Shown: in pieces, positions 47,591 to 57,984 of the stretch
Position numbering within the stretch: the first letter of the stretch is position 1
Layout of the letters: every line of letters begins with the position of its first letter
DNA from: Ampullaceana balthica
Taxonomy: Eukaryota > Mollusca > Gastropoda > Lymnaeidae
Direction: 5' to 3'
Assembly (NCBI GenBank): GCA_944989445.1
Contig: CALYLW010000012.1
Span: forward strand, 1,388,501-1,452,500
DNA length: 64,000 nucleotides
Notes under the pieces: generated by a model
What the model saw: the letters and a program-made list of their open reading frames with translations, nothing else
Database searches by the model: none
Told to the model about the DNA's origin: nothing
Position numbers and translations under genes: made by a program

Positions 47591-48688
47591 GCAGTTTTAG
47601 CACGAACATTATTTCGCAGCAAATTTTAATTTTCTCGTGAGAACTTACGTTTTTAATTTATTAAATCCATTAATATCTATATATATAATTCTCTTCGTGA
47701 TGCATCAAAAGGTGTGCAAATTAAATATGCGCTGTAAAAAAAAGTATATGACGTCATTGTTTTCGCTGATATTTTAATTTTGTAAAAAGGGAACAATGTA
47801 AAAAGTTATAAAATACTTTGTGTACATTTAAGAAAGTTTAATATTTCGTATTGATCAAACAAGGACAAGTTAGTTGGGATTTTGAAAAAGGTGGGCGCCG
47901 TAAGCGCCCTAAAAAATGTATTTTTTCAAAATAAATAGATTTCAGCTGAACACTTCCGTCATTTTCTACGGGTGATAGGCCGCGGGTCTCTCCAGAGTCC
48001 TTCTTTTCATTCACTCACAGTCGTTTGCCCAAACCCACCCCATTTTGACAACTGTGTCTTTCAGGAAGTCTTCGCCCGTCACTAAATCATTAGCGGCGTA
48101 TGCTATGCCGCGGGTCAGCTAGTATGTTATATTTTAGCTATTATAATTATAGCCCTAACGTGTAAGTTTTATTAATTTCTAAGGCTTTTTTGCTCTCTAT
48201 ATGATACATAATCTGGTCACGATACATCCATTTTTATTTTTTTTAACACCCTGCTTGCCAGATATTTTTTAACCATGCTAAAATAAATTTACTGACTGGA
48301 GATATTTTTTTTAAAAGTATTATTCAACTATTTTAATGTTCTTAGAAGATAAATACATATTTTAAAGACAATTTCATTTTATATTTCGTTACTAGAAAAT
48401 GTTTGATTCTTATTTTGTTTGTTTTTAAGTGAGAAAATTTCATTTGGCATCTTATTGTGACAACACGACATAAACAAAATGGATGTATCCCACTCCGATT
48501 ATGTAGCTTTAAGGGCTGAAAAAAGCCTTAGAAATTAATAAAACTTACAAATTAGTGCTATAATAGCTAAAATATAACATTCATATATTAATGTAATGTA
48601 ATTAATAAATTAAATTTAAAAACGTAAGTTCTCACGAGAAAATTAAAATTTGCTGCGAAATAATATACGGTAAACGTGCTAAAACTGC
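47591..48688. mobile_element. Long-inverted-repeat (foldback) element, split by a Helitron
   Basis: The left arm starts GCAGTTTTAGCACG (47591). The right arm ends CGTGCTAAAACTGC (48688). Without the inserted Helitron the arms pair over more than 200 bases. They share TTATTTCGCAGCAAATTTTA, TTCTCGTGAGAACTTACGTT, GTTATATTTTAGCTATTATA and TTTTATTAATTTCTAAGGCT, with ATACATCCATTTT at the inner end. The central 48250-48470 is unpaired AT-rich DNA without an ORF. Without the Helitron it is about 650 bp. Superfamily unknown; target duplication not resolved. Confidence 0.8.
47676..48122 (+). mobile_element. Non-autonomous Helitron-like element (447 bp)
   Basis: Begins TCTATATATATAATTCTC after a host A, and ends CTAG before a host T, the A/T insertion rule of Helitrons. 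The 3' end has an 8-bp stem (GCGGCGTA / TATGCCGC with one G-T pair, loop TGC), then GGGTCAG and CTAG. No terminal inverted repeats or target duplication, and no Rep/helicase coding. A second copy with the same ends is at 59241-59765. Confidence 0.88.
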
Positions 48689-49441
48689 AGGATTACCCTT
48701 ATTTAAAGTCGCCACAGCTTAAAGTTAAAGGACGGCGCTAAAGATTGTGATATAAACGAGCTGGATTGCTTTCTTTAAAATGAAATACGCAATTTGACAC
48801 AAGATAACAACGACAACAGGCTTTAATTCGAGCCAAGGCCACGGCGATCAGCTGTAGTTCGAACTTTAACCCCGACAAGCATTACACGCCTACGAAAAAG
48901 TGCGATTTCATTGGCTGATAAAGGGAATGAAAACAAAGAAACTGGGTCAGTTTCTAAAAATGTCTCTTTGCTCAGTTACTAGACCTTGACGTTAGTTAAA
49001 TGTTAATGACGAGGCTGCCCGATAATTCTCTCACATAAACGTCTGATTAAATGGCCTTCACAATTAAAATTTTTATATTTTATATAATTGAAAACCAGGT
49101 GTGAATTTAGTATTCCTGTGAGAACAAAAGCAACCGTAATTAACCAAATGAAAATGAACTTATTTAATTATTTAATAAGATAATATTAATAATAAAATAA
49201 GATAGCCATTTTTTTTTAAATTTAATGAAATGTAATTCATCAATACTGTTAAATTCAATACATTGTTTTTGTCATTGCTGACCACATCCACATGCAGTAT
49301 CTTTCACTATAGACTATAGTATAGTGTCTACAGGTTCTAGCTTCCTAGACTAAGACATTTTATTATTTGCTTTGTATGCAAAGATCCTATTTTGCAGAAA
49401 GTAACCCCATTGACAATTGAGTTCATTGACAATAGCCCATA
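48689..49441. other. Non-coding AT-rich DNA
   Basis: Nothing recognised. Confidence 0.4.
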
Positions 49442-49728
49442 GTTTAATTTAGGGCTGCGGAAATTATCGATTAATTTCTCAATTAATCGTTAACAATTTT
49501 ATCAATTAAATATCGATTAAAATAATTTTAATCGATAAAAATTCGATTAAAATTTACGAAAATATTTATAATATTTTTTAAAAATTTGAGTAATAAATAA
49601 TAAATTATTAATAATTAATAATAATTTATATATATTTTTTTACGTACAAACATCTCCCGCGTAATATTAAAATTTATTTTATTAATTTATGTTGACCGGC
49701 AGACGTCAACTATAAAATGGCTGACAGC

Positions 49729-49907
49729 CAGAGCCGTCTTTACACCATTTTGGGCCCCCGGGCAAAGAAATAGTGTTGGGCCCTTCCCCCGCAGGAATAA
49801 AAAATGAGTATACATAGTATATATAAATAAACATATTCCCATGGAGCCCATATGCTCGTGATTCCCCGAGCAAATGCCCAACGGGCCTATGCGTTAAGAT
49901 GGCTCTG
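49729..49907. mobile_element. hAT-type MITE, family 1, nested in BED element copy 2
   Basis: CAGAGCCGTCTTTACACCAT at the left, GCGTTAAGATGGCTCTG at the right. Perfect duplication CTGACAGC at 49721-49728 and 49908-49915. It is in the same place and orientation as in copy 1, so the insertion preceded duplication of the host element. Confidence 0.93.
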
Positions 49908-49948
49908 CTGACAGCATCAGCGCAGTTAAATTTAAACATATAACTAGA

Positions 49949-50113
49949 ATGTTGAGCAAATACGTTGTTTTTAAGCTAACTGCGGATGGCAAAGTCGAAG
50001 ATGGTGAAAACGTTTACTGTGTCCACTGCCATAAACAATTCTCTTTTAAAGGATCAAATACATCGCTGACGTACCACCTTCAGCACAAATCAAGTATCAA
50101 CACATTGTCATGA
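49949..50113 (+). CDS. Lone BED-type zinc finger, 54 residues
   Basis: The frame opens at an ATG with A at -3, reads MLSKYVVFKLTADGKVEDGE, then YCVHCHKQFSF, SNTSLTYHLQHK, and stops at TGA. It has the BED finger pattern: aromatic residues near the start, Cys24-x2-Cys27, and His43/His46 in the (T)SLxxHLxxxH context. BED fingers bind DNA in hAT transposases and in proteins derived from them. Upstream, an ATGGCTGACAGC just before the MITE is in phase with this frame once the MITE and one target duplication are ignored, so the element's original start was probably there. The MITE brings an in-frame TAA, so translation now would have to use the internal ATG. Whether it is expressed is unknown. Confidence 0.6.
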   Translation: MLSKYVVFKLTADGKVEDGENVYCVHCHKQFSFKGSNTSLTYHLQHKSSINTLS

Positions 50114-50282
50114 AATTTAGTTCAAAATATTCTTAATTTTCAATGTCCGTGAGAAATGTTAAGTTTAATGACGTCATAATTTCTATTCTTGGTTTTAATC
50201 GAAATTATTGATTAATTAATCGATAATTTTTCAAAAGTTAACGATTAAATTTAAATTAATCGTTAACAGCCTTAGTTTAATT

Positions 50283-52515
50283 AAATGAAATGTTTAAGTT
50301 TAATGTTATTTAGCAGAAAAATGTGGCTTATATTTATAAAATGCAGATGATAATAAATTTGAAAGAAATAATTTGTGGGGTTTAATTAACTTATAAAGCT
50401 GTTAAAAAACAATTTTTCCTCAGTCCTCTTATTTTTTTTTATTTTTTATTGTCGGTTGGGGGGGGGGTCTCATTTATGAATAAAAAATAACTAAAATCAG
50501 CAGCCAACTCAAGATTGAGTAGACTACTTAAAATCAGCTGATTTCACCCTCTTGACATAATGAAGTTCAGATCATACACGATATTTCATCTTTGTGTTAG
50601 TTTTTTCACAAAAAGATGTAAGTTATATTTCAGTAATAAATTTTAAAATAATATTAAATATTTTAACAAAGTTTAAGAAATATTTTGAGACAATAATAAT
50701 AATTATAAGGCTGAAAATTCATTAAAAAAATATATGTCTTTTAGATGTGTGATTGTGATGTCATTTTATGAAAGCACATTTTAATATCTTGTGTTAATTT
50801 TATGGATAAAACACATAATGCAGGGAAAAAAATTCAGCTTATAATTTAAAATTTCCTGTCCTTACTGGTAACAATAAACCATTATTTTTTTTATAAATTC
50901 ATGTAAATAACTACATAGACATTTAGATCTGACTTGTGCTTCTCACATTTAGAGGACAATTTTATGGATAAAATATTGTTGAATTTAAAATAGATAATCA
51001 ATATTATTTAGTTGTTGGGCTGCATTTCAGTATTAGTATTAGTTTTGTGATCTCAATTATAATTGATATTTTTTAAAATAAATGTCAGTGGCAGACCAAC
51101 ATTGTTAGCTAATTTACTTGTATTTTTTTAAAATTTCAATTCCTTTGGATGATCTTTATTATTCTTTATATTAAACCTAGGGCTAGATAATAAAAGAAAA
51201 CACCGTTTTTAAATTAGCTATTGATTACTGAGACTTGAGACAACTTAAAATGTGCTGTCCTTTTTATTTTATATTAAACATTTCCACAGTTGGCTAACTT
51301 ATTTTTAAATCTTACACTTTGATCTGATTAATAATAAAATAATTTCAAATGAATTGAATATTGATTCATAAACCTTGCCTTAAACTTGAACATAAATCAA
51401 CAATAATTCACCATTATTTTTATTTCTTGATTTTGAGATTTAATTTTTAGATGCCAAATCATAAGTATGTATTTCCCATTTATTATTTAAATTTAGGCCT
51501 AGGCCTAAGTACATGTAATTGATTGTGTCACCATCATTTTACTTTGTTGACTTAAACTTAAACTGAAAGACATTTTGATTATTTTGAATGAAGATTTTTT
51601 GTTTCTTTCATAATTATAATCATAATCATTTTCAATAATTGATTCATTGACTTTGACTGACTTCATATGTCATATGTCATATGTCATTTTGTAATAAGTA
51701 TAAGTCTTATAATATAGTTATGGCTATGGCATGGTAATCGGTAATCCCTTGCCTTATTATTAGGCTAGGCTTATTTCAGCACATTTTATTTTATATTTCA
51801 AGTCATAATAAATAAATAACTTAATAATAAATTAATAAGAATAGGCCATCCACTAATACTAATATTAACTAAAACTTACAACAGTTAGAGGCTTCAGTCT
51901 CTTTGTTTTCGTCATGTCTTCATGTTGGTGATCCAGTATATTCATTGCGTCCTAAAATTAAAGACGGCTTTTTGAGTGTTTATCAGTTAGACGGAGAATC
52001 AGTTACTCGACGGACCACAGCAGATGCTTTCTTGTTTACAAAATGATGCTATTTCGGGACGATATATTAAAAGTATTCATTCACGTGACTTTATGTCAAC
52101 GTTTTTCATTGGTGCCTTTCTCTATCCAACCAGCTATTGGGTTATAAAGAATCAAAGTGTAAAAATTAGTTTGTGGTAGGGGAAGGGGAAGTAAGTTTGA
52201 AAAAATAATAGATGCGTAGCGGATAAATAAAACATACGAGATACGACCCGTGGCGTAGCATACACCACAGACATGCTCATCATAGATAGTGCAAAGAAAA
52301 GGGGGGGGGGTAAAAAGGACACAAACAGCAGCACGAAGTAGTGGGGAAAAAGCAGAAACAGAGATTTTTTTAAAATTAAAATAAAATTAAATGTTCCCTC
52401 TGTCAACTATGTGGCTTAAACCCAGGACTTCGTGCTGCTTCTCATTTGCATATAATTTATTAATTATAATATATAATATACTATATACAGTTTAGGTAAA
52501 TATGTATATAGATAG
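50283..52515. other. Two kilobases of AT-rich non-coding DNA
   Basis: No supported gene on either strand. It holds a short CATATGT triplication near 51665-51685 and several TAGGCCTA-type motifs near 51495. The 52152-52406 minus frame is low-complexity. Confidence 0.45.
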
Positions 52516-52590
52516 TACAGGGAGTTCTCGGGTTACGCCGGTCCCGACTTACACTGTTTCGTGGTTACGAACGTGCCCCCATAAAAATAA
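52516..52590. mobile_element. Left end of a pogo-like Tc1-mariner element
   Basis: TA at 52516-52517 is followed by CAGGGAGTTCTCGGGTTACG and CCGGTCCCGACTTAC. I know this as a common pogo/Tigger-type terminal sequence in invertebrates. No matching right end in the window; truncated. Confidence 0.55.
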
Positions 52591-52749
52591 ATAAAATAAT
52601 ATAGTATTGTTCTTTTTTTTTAAATTTTTAATATATTAATATTTACTTTAATTCATGTGTTAAGGAATTGTTCTCTCTCACTCTCTTTTTTCTTTTATAA
52701 ATATTTACTTTAATTCATGTGCTAATAAATTGTTTTATCTTTTTATTAA

Positions 52750-52865
52750 GGGGCCGTCCATAAATGACGTCACGCACCTAGGGGAGGGAGGGGGGTCACA
52801 CTTTTGTGACGATGCGTGACGAGGGGGAGGGAGGGGGGTTGAAGAAATGTGACGTCACATCATAA
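52750..52865. repeat. Terminal-type repeat GGGGCCGTCCATAAATGACG
   Basis: The first 26 bases (GGGGCCGTCC... to GACGTCACGC) recur inverted at 57025-57050 and 57748-57773. They are followed by alternating G-rich runs and GTGACGATGCGTGACG motifs. The widespread GGGGCCGTCCATAAA ends belong to a DNA transposon type I cannot name with certainty. Confidence 0.75.
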
Positions 52866-53486
52866 GGGTAACTTTAAATAAAACGTTCACTGATATATTT
52901 GGTCCCTTACAATTTATTTAATGACTTTTTTTTCTTTTTAAAAAAAAATTAGTGCTTCTTAATGTGCCATCAGACGCTGGTTGGCGTAAGCTATCAAGAC
53001 ACGAAAATTAAATCTAATTATAATCCTTAAGTTTGAGAATCCACAAGATTACATATGAAATTGTTACACTGCGTCGTTTAATGTTGACATCAAAGCAATT
53101 GTGATGTAACCGCAGCTCCGTTTGGTTCTCTCATGGCAGGAGTCGTCCAAATTTTTTGCCCGTTACCCCAAAATATACAAGTTTATGTGTGCGTTTCCCC
53201 CAACCCCCAGACTCTAGGTCCTGCTCACATGACTCGGGGATTTGGGGGAGCGTCGTTAGCGAAAATGCTACTGGTGAGTTTTACAAGCATGACAAGTGTC
53301 TAAAAATGATCTGAATAGGATTATGTGTAGATATTTTAAGTCAAAACGACACGGAATATCCTTTTTCTTTAAAAGGGGAGGAAGGGGGAAGGGAATCTAT
53401 TTGATAGAATTAGAAACGTTTTAAGTTTGATATAATTGTTCGAGGGTTTTTGGTCAAACGCCCCTGGCAATTCTAGTCTTCTAGAT

Positions 53487-53673
53487 CAGTGCTTCTCAAA
53501 GTGGTGGTCCGCGGACCGATGCCGGTCCGTGGGCCATCCGCTGCCGGCCCACAGATGTTCTCAAAAAAAAGGACATAAAAAATTGTCAGTGCAGGGAAGA
53601 TAGTGCACCGGCACCTGGTGCCATGGAAAAAAATCCTGCCGGTCCGCAATACTAAAAAGTTTGAGAAGCACTG
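53487..53673. mobile_element. hAT-type MITE (187 bp), perfect target duplication
   Basis: Left end CAGTGCTTCTCAAAGTGGTG; reverse complement of right end CAGTGCTTCTCAAACTTTTT. Both are followed by GCGGACC. Duplication TTCTAGAT at 53479-53486 and 53674-53681. Non-coding. Confidence 0.93.
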
Positions 53674-53928
53674 TTCTAGATTAAATGGTAAATGAGCCCA
53701 TTTAAAATTAGTCAAGTATTCATTAACTTTATTGAATGCATCAAATTCTTGACATTGCAATTCGAGAGGAGCAGAAAACAACTTTTCTTCTTAGCTCAGT
53801 TTTTAAGGCATTAATTTTAAATATCACAGAAAGGATACGCGATACAGACAAGTCATGTGGATTAAGATTATTCTCACTCGTGTCAATATAAATGAAAGTA
53901 GGTTAGATTTAGTTGTCTTCGTCTAGTA

Positions 53929-56346
53929 CAGTGGTTCCTAACCTTTTGGGGTCCATGCACTCCTTCAGATGCCCAAAAAAGTCCATGCACCCCCATTCGT
54001 GAAACTTGCAGAAAATGCATAATAAACTATGTTTATTTTAGGAACATAACAGTTTTGACCATATGCAACAGGGAATTTAGTGAGAGATCTGCTGCTTCTT
54101 ATGATCAATTAGAGATTTAAATCTGGGGACTGTTTTGGACAAAGCAACTCTCATGTCATCCTCTGCATTCAACTTATTCCTTTCCTTGGTTTTAATCGTC
54201 AAAGGTGTGGAGAATCCTGCTTCACAGAGATAGGTTGTGGCAAATGGAAGGAGAGTCAGTACTGCCTTCTTGGCTAGTTGTGGGTAGGAATCTAGCTGGG
54301 CACACCCAAATTCAATCAAGGTATTGCAACTGAAGGCACTTCTCAGTACTTCTCTAGTTCTCAAATCAATCAGGTCATCTTTAGCAAAGTCATTGTAATT
54401 AATGTTGTCCAAGTCACAGAGAAAAGGATTGCGAATCCAAAGGTCTTTCCTAGCAATTTCTTAACAGAAATACCCATCAAAGGACCTTTGCAATGTTGAA
54501 AGGTGTTCTGAAATGTCCCCTTTGATGTTGTCAGGCTTCCTTCTGCACCAGATATTACAACTTCATCCAAGAGTGGAAAGTTGGCCAAGTTGGACTTCTC
54601 TAGTCGTCGTTGGAATAGTGGCACTTTGTTAAGGAAGGCTTGCAATCTTTATGTAGCATCCATTACAGTCACAGCAGGTCCTTGGAGAGATGTGTTCAAC
54701 TCATTCAAGATGGTGAAGATGTCAGCCAGGTATGCCAAGTAATGAATGAAATTTGGACAGTCAAACTTGTCAGCAAGGTCACTCTTTTTCTCACAAGAAA
54801 ATGGCAAGCTCCAATCTCAGTTCTACTAACCGAGAAAGTATCCGTCCCCTGGACAACCAGCGCAGTGTGGTAGAGCAGAACGTCATGCTCAGAGACCACC
54901 TCCTGACAGAACAACTTGAAGAGGCAGTGGTTCAAGGCATGTGAGCGGATAAAATTCACAACTTGGACTGCAGTAGAAAGAAGTGACTTCAAGGTTGTAG
55001 GTAGAGTTTTGCATGCCAGGGCCTGACGATGAAGAATACAGTGTGTAGTGACAATATCTGGAACTTCTTTCTTTACCAGTGCTAAAAATCCTGACTTGTT
55101 ACCGAGCATGGAGGGAGCACCACCTGTGCAAATTGAAGAAATTCTTGTAGTCCAGTCAAACTGGTTTTCAGTGGAGAATGCCCTGACTAGCTGCAGCACA
55201 TCAGCAGCTTTGGTAGTAGCTAGGAGTTGCTTACAAAAGAGAAATTTCTCCTTCAGCAATCCACTGATAACATATCTCAGAAATACAAGAATCTGACTGC
55301 ATTGTGCTACATCAGTGGATTCATCCAGCTGCATGCTAAATGGAAAAGGACTGCTTCTCATCTCGCACAAGACTTGTGAATGTCTGCAGCCATGTCACTA
55401 ATCCTGGAATGAATAGTGTCATTGGACAAAGGAACTTTCTCAACCTGCTTCCTTTGCTGGTGACCACACATCAGTTCCACCATCTCCAGAGCACGAGGCT
55501 TCACCTAAGTTCTCCATTGGTGTGGGGCTTCTTGTTCTTTGCAATAAGATATGCAACCTGGAATGATGCCTCCAGTGCAGGTTTCTGTGACAAAGAAAAT
55601 CCAAGCTTGGGCAAGGTACCTGAGGTCAAGAAGCGAGCTCTCTCCTGCTTGAAGACCTCAACACTGTCCTTGGAATTGGATGGATGGACTTTCTCCAAGT
55701 GCTCTCGGAGTCTAACAGGCTTCATGTTGTCATTGCGAAGGATTTTGTGTTCCATCTCTCTCTTTTTTTTAATTTTATTATTTATTAACGATTTTGAGGG
55801 GGTGATGACAATCGGAAAGTCGTACCAGTCACAGGCAAATTTTTAACTGACGAAGTTGATGTTTTTAATGACCGGAATGGGGTGCTCAAATCAAGATTTT
55901 AGGTTTCAATGACGAATAATGGCTTACAATTAACGTTTTTAAGACCTTTGCAGCGTACCGAGCAATAAAAGTGAAGGGAAAAAATCCGCTCAAAACAGTT
56001 AGAGGGTCACCGGAAGACGTGTTTGATGACAAAATTAAATTATTTTTTTTTGAAAACTGTGACGTAAAATACGAAATTACGAGGAACACGCAGAGCGAAC
56101 CGTTCATTTTGCGTAAAAGTTTTTTCCGTCAATTTTCGATATGCGCAGAACGATATATATGGACGTCCTTTAACGCGGCATTACTTGCTTATAGTTTACA
56201 TTTTCAGATTATCAGTTTTTCTTTCTTTCTTTTTTTTTCCTTCTTCTTTTTTGTTCTTCCTCTTTTTTTTTCCTTTTTTTCTGAATCGTTCATGCACCCC
56301 CTGGAACCTGCTTGGGGGTGCATGCACCACTGGTTAGGAACCCCTG
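53929..56346 (-). mobile_element. hAT transposon (2418 bp) with ZBED5-like transposase remains
   Basis: Left end CAGTGGTTCCTAACCTTTTG; reverse complement of right end CAGGGGTTCCTAACCAGTGG. Both lead into TGCATGCAC-like sequence. Flanks are GTCTAGTA (53921-53928) and GTATAGTA (56347-56354), an 8-bp duplication with one mismatch. The transposase lies on the minus strand at 54077-55755; about 590 bp before it is leader with a T/C-rich tract at 56215-56285. Confidence 0.92.
54077..55755 (-). pseudogene. ZBED5/SCAND3-like hAT transposase, frameshifted
   Basis: N-terminal part (55755-55501): half of a BED finger, RLREHLEKVHP, then the FLTSGTLPKLGFSLSQKP linker region. The next block (ALEMVELMCG, VPLSNDTIHSRISDMAADI) is in a shifted frame. 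At 55370-54705: FSMQLDESTDVAQCSQILVF with the first catalytic Asp region, then CTGGAPSMLG and HCILHRQALACK. In CTGGAPSMLG the family has CTDGAPAMLG, so a conserved Asp is now Gly. The C-terminus (54412-54077) holds FATTYLCEAGFSTPLTIKTK and the dimerisation segment. Frameshifts near 55375 and 54650 and the lost Asp make it inactive. Domain-level similarity to host ZBED5-like genes is expected since those derive from such transposases. Confidence 0.85.
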
Positions 56347-57126
56347 GTATAGTACGTAGGTAAGAAATCTACATAGTTGTCAAATTTTTTAAAAAATGCA
56401 TTTTCTGGAAGGAACCGGTTCAATAATGGGCATATGTTCCAAGCGTACACGAACACATGACGTATTTTAATATATCTAGTGGATTGTAGTGAATGTTTTA
56501 TGTCCCAAATGAGTCTGCGTTACCCCCAAGAATTCCCTTTTTGACCCCAAATGAGTTTATTTACCTCTGTTCGTCGACCTCTTTCATACGGGATAACCGT
56601 CAGTCAATTGAGGGATTTTTTTAAAATACATTTTAAAAATGTTTTTTTAAATAATTTTTTTTTCTAAACAAAGACATTAACCATGATGATTAATAGTCAA
56701 TGTTTAATTTGTATGCATTAAAATAAAATATAATCTAAGGATGTTAACACAGTTCGTTTTCTGAAGGCCGGTTAAACGTTTTTAAAAAATGCTTCACGCG
56801 GGTTACGATATTACATTGTAGATTAATGTAGATCTGCACTAAATAATTAATAAATACTTTAATGACAATAAAAGTGATTTGAAACATACTTATTTTCAAA
56901 TAGTAATTAAAGTTGTTGTTTTTTTTTGTAAAAGATTTGTGACGTATTTTTAGAGGGGTGGTCTAAGTTTTTGTGACGACGCGTGACGAGGGGGGGGGGA
57001 GGGGGTAAAAAATCGGCAAAAATCGCGTGACGTCATTTATGGACGGCCCCTAATTTGTATGCATTAAAATAAAATATAATCTAAGGATGTTAACGCAGTT
57101 CGTTTTCTGAAGGCCGGTTAAACGTT

Positions 57127-57430
57127 TATAATAAAACAAACTCGTAAAAACAAAGTACATCGACGATGTGGCGTCAACGCGCAAACTGAACTGTCACGTG
57201 ACAAAAACACAATAACAAACCGTGAAATTGAATAACATATGTCGTATAGAGATAAACTAAAAAATGCATTAATTTAATTACGTTACGTGTGATCGATCTG
57301 AAATTTTGATACGATGCATTGTTAGGTGACACAAGTCTATGTGCCAAATTTCAGCTCGATGGCATCACGGGAAGTGGGTCATTTTTTACTTTTGTTTTTC
57401 CGCCCGCCTGCCCGACGTACGAAGAGATGA

Positions 57431-57503
<73 letters not shown>

Positions 57504-57530
57504 AGATTTCGAAGTTAATATAAGGGATTT
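57127..57530 (+). repeat. Dispersed ~545-bp-family repeat inserted in tandem copy 2
   Basis: Starts ATAAAACAAACTCGTAAAAA and ends TTAATATAAGGGATTT, the same ends as the units at 36461-38094. It lacks the G-rich and AAATCCCTTATA segments. The other tandem copy shows the empty site (AAACGTTTTTAAAAAATGC at 56775-56793). A 4-bp TTTA may be duplicated at the ends. Confidence 0.85.
57435..57501 (+). repeat. GA microsatellite
   Basis: (GA)n of about 65 bp, at the place where other copies of the dispersed repeat carry a short GACAGAGAGA tract. The ERERER/SLSLSL frames are artefacts. Confidence 0.97.
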
Positions 57531-57780
57531 TAAAAAAGCTTCAGGCGGGCTACAATATTGCAATGTAGATCTTCACTAAATAAATAATAAATACTTAAAT
57601 GACAATAAAAGTGACTTGAAACACACTTATTTTCAAATAGAGAATTATTATTTTTTTTTGAGATTTGTGACGTATTTTTAGGGGGGGGTCTAAGATTTTG
57701 TGACGAAGCGTGACGAGGGGGGAGGGGGTCAAATATCAGCCAAAATCGCGTGACATCATTTATGGACGGCCCCTTTGGCT

Positions 57781-57889
57781 CCATAAGATAAATTAACTTG
57801 TGCCATATAAGTTTGTCAAATTTAATCCATGTAATGTAGGCCTAATATTATTTTTGTCAATGTCTATTTTTGTGTCCTTTTAGACTTGA
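57781..57889. other. Short non-coding spacer
   Basis: AT-rich; nothing recognised. Confidence 0.4.
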
Positions 57890-57984
57890 GGGTTGGTCGG
57901 GGCCGGCCTTAGGGCAAGGCGAACGAGGCAACCGCGTTGGGCCCCACGCTTTTCAGGGCCCCGCGCTTTTTAGGGCCCCGCGCT

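Larger units (their letters stand above)
49450..50274 (+). mobile_element. BED-finger non-autonomous hAT-type element, copy 2 (with nested MITE)
   Basis: Starts TAGGGCTGCGGAAATTATCG and ends TCGTTAACAGCCTTA, so the outer 8 bp are TAGGGCTG against TAAGGCTG. Target duplication GTTTAATT is perfect at 49442-49449 and 50275-50282. Subterminal ATCGATTAAT motifs lie on both sides. The only open frame is a BED finger (49949-50113). No catalytic (DDE/RNase H-like) part is left, so it must rely on a transposase supplied in trans. A MITE is nested at 49729-49907. Confidence 0.92.
56705..57773 (+). repeat. Tandem duplication ending in GGACGGCCCC, second copy carrying an insertion
   Basis: Copy 1 is 56705-57050 and copy 2 is 57051-57773. 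Both start TAATTTGTATGCATTAAAAT, share CTGAAGGCCGGTTAAACG, TAATAAATACTT.AATGACA and GATTTGTGACGTATTTTTAG, and end TTTATGGACGGCCCC. Copy 2 is longer because a dispersed repeat is inserted at about 57127. The copies have diverged visibly. Confidence 0.9.

Noticed and set aside
57319..57579. ERERER / SLSLSL frames
   Set aside because: Translation of a GA microsatellite within the dispersed repeat.
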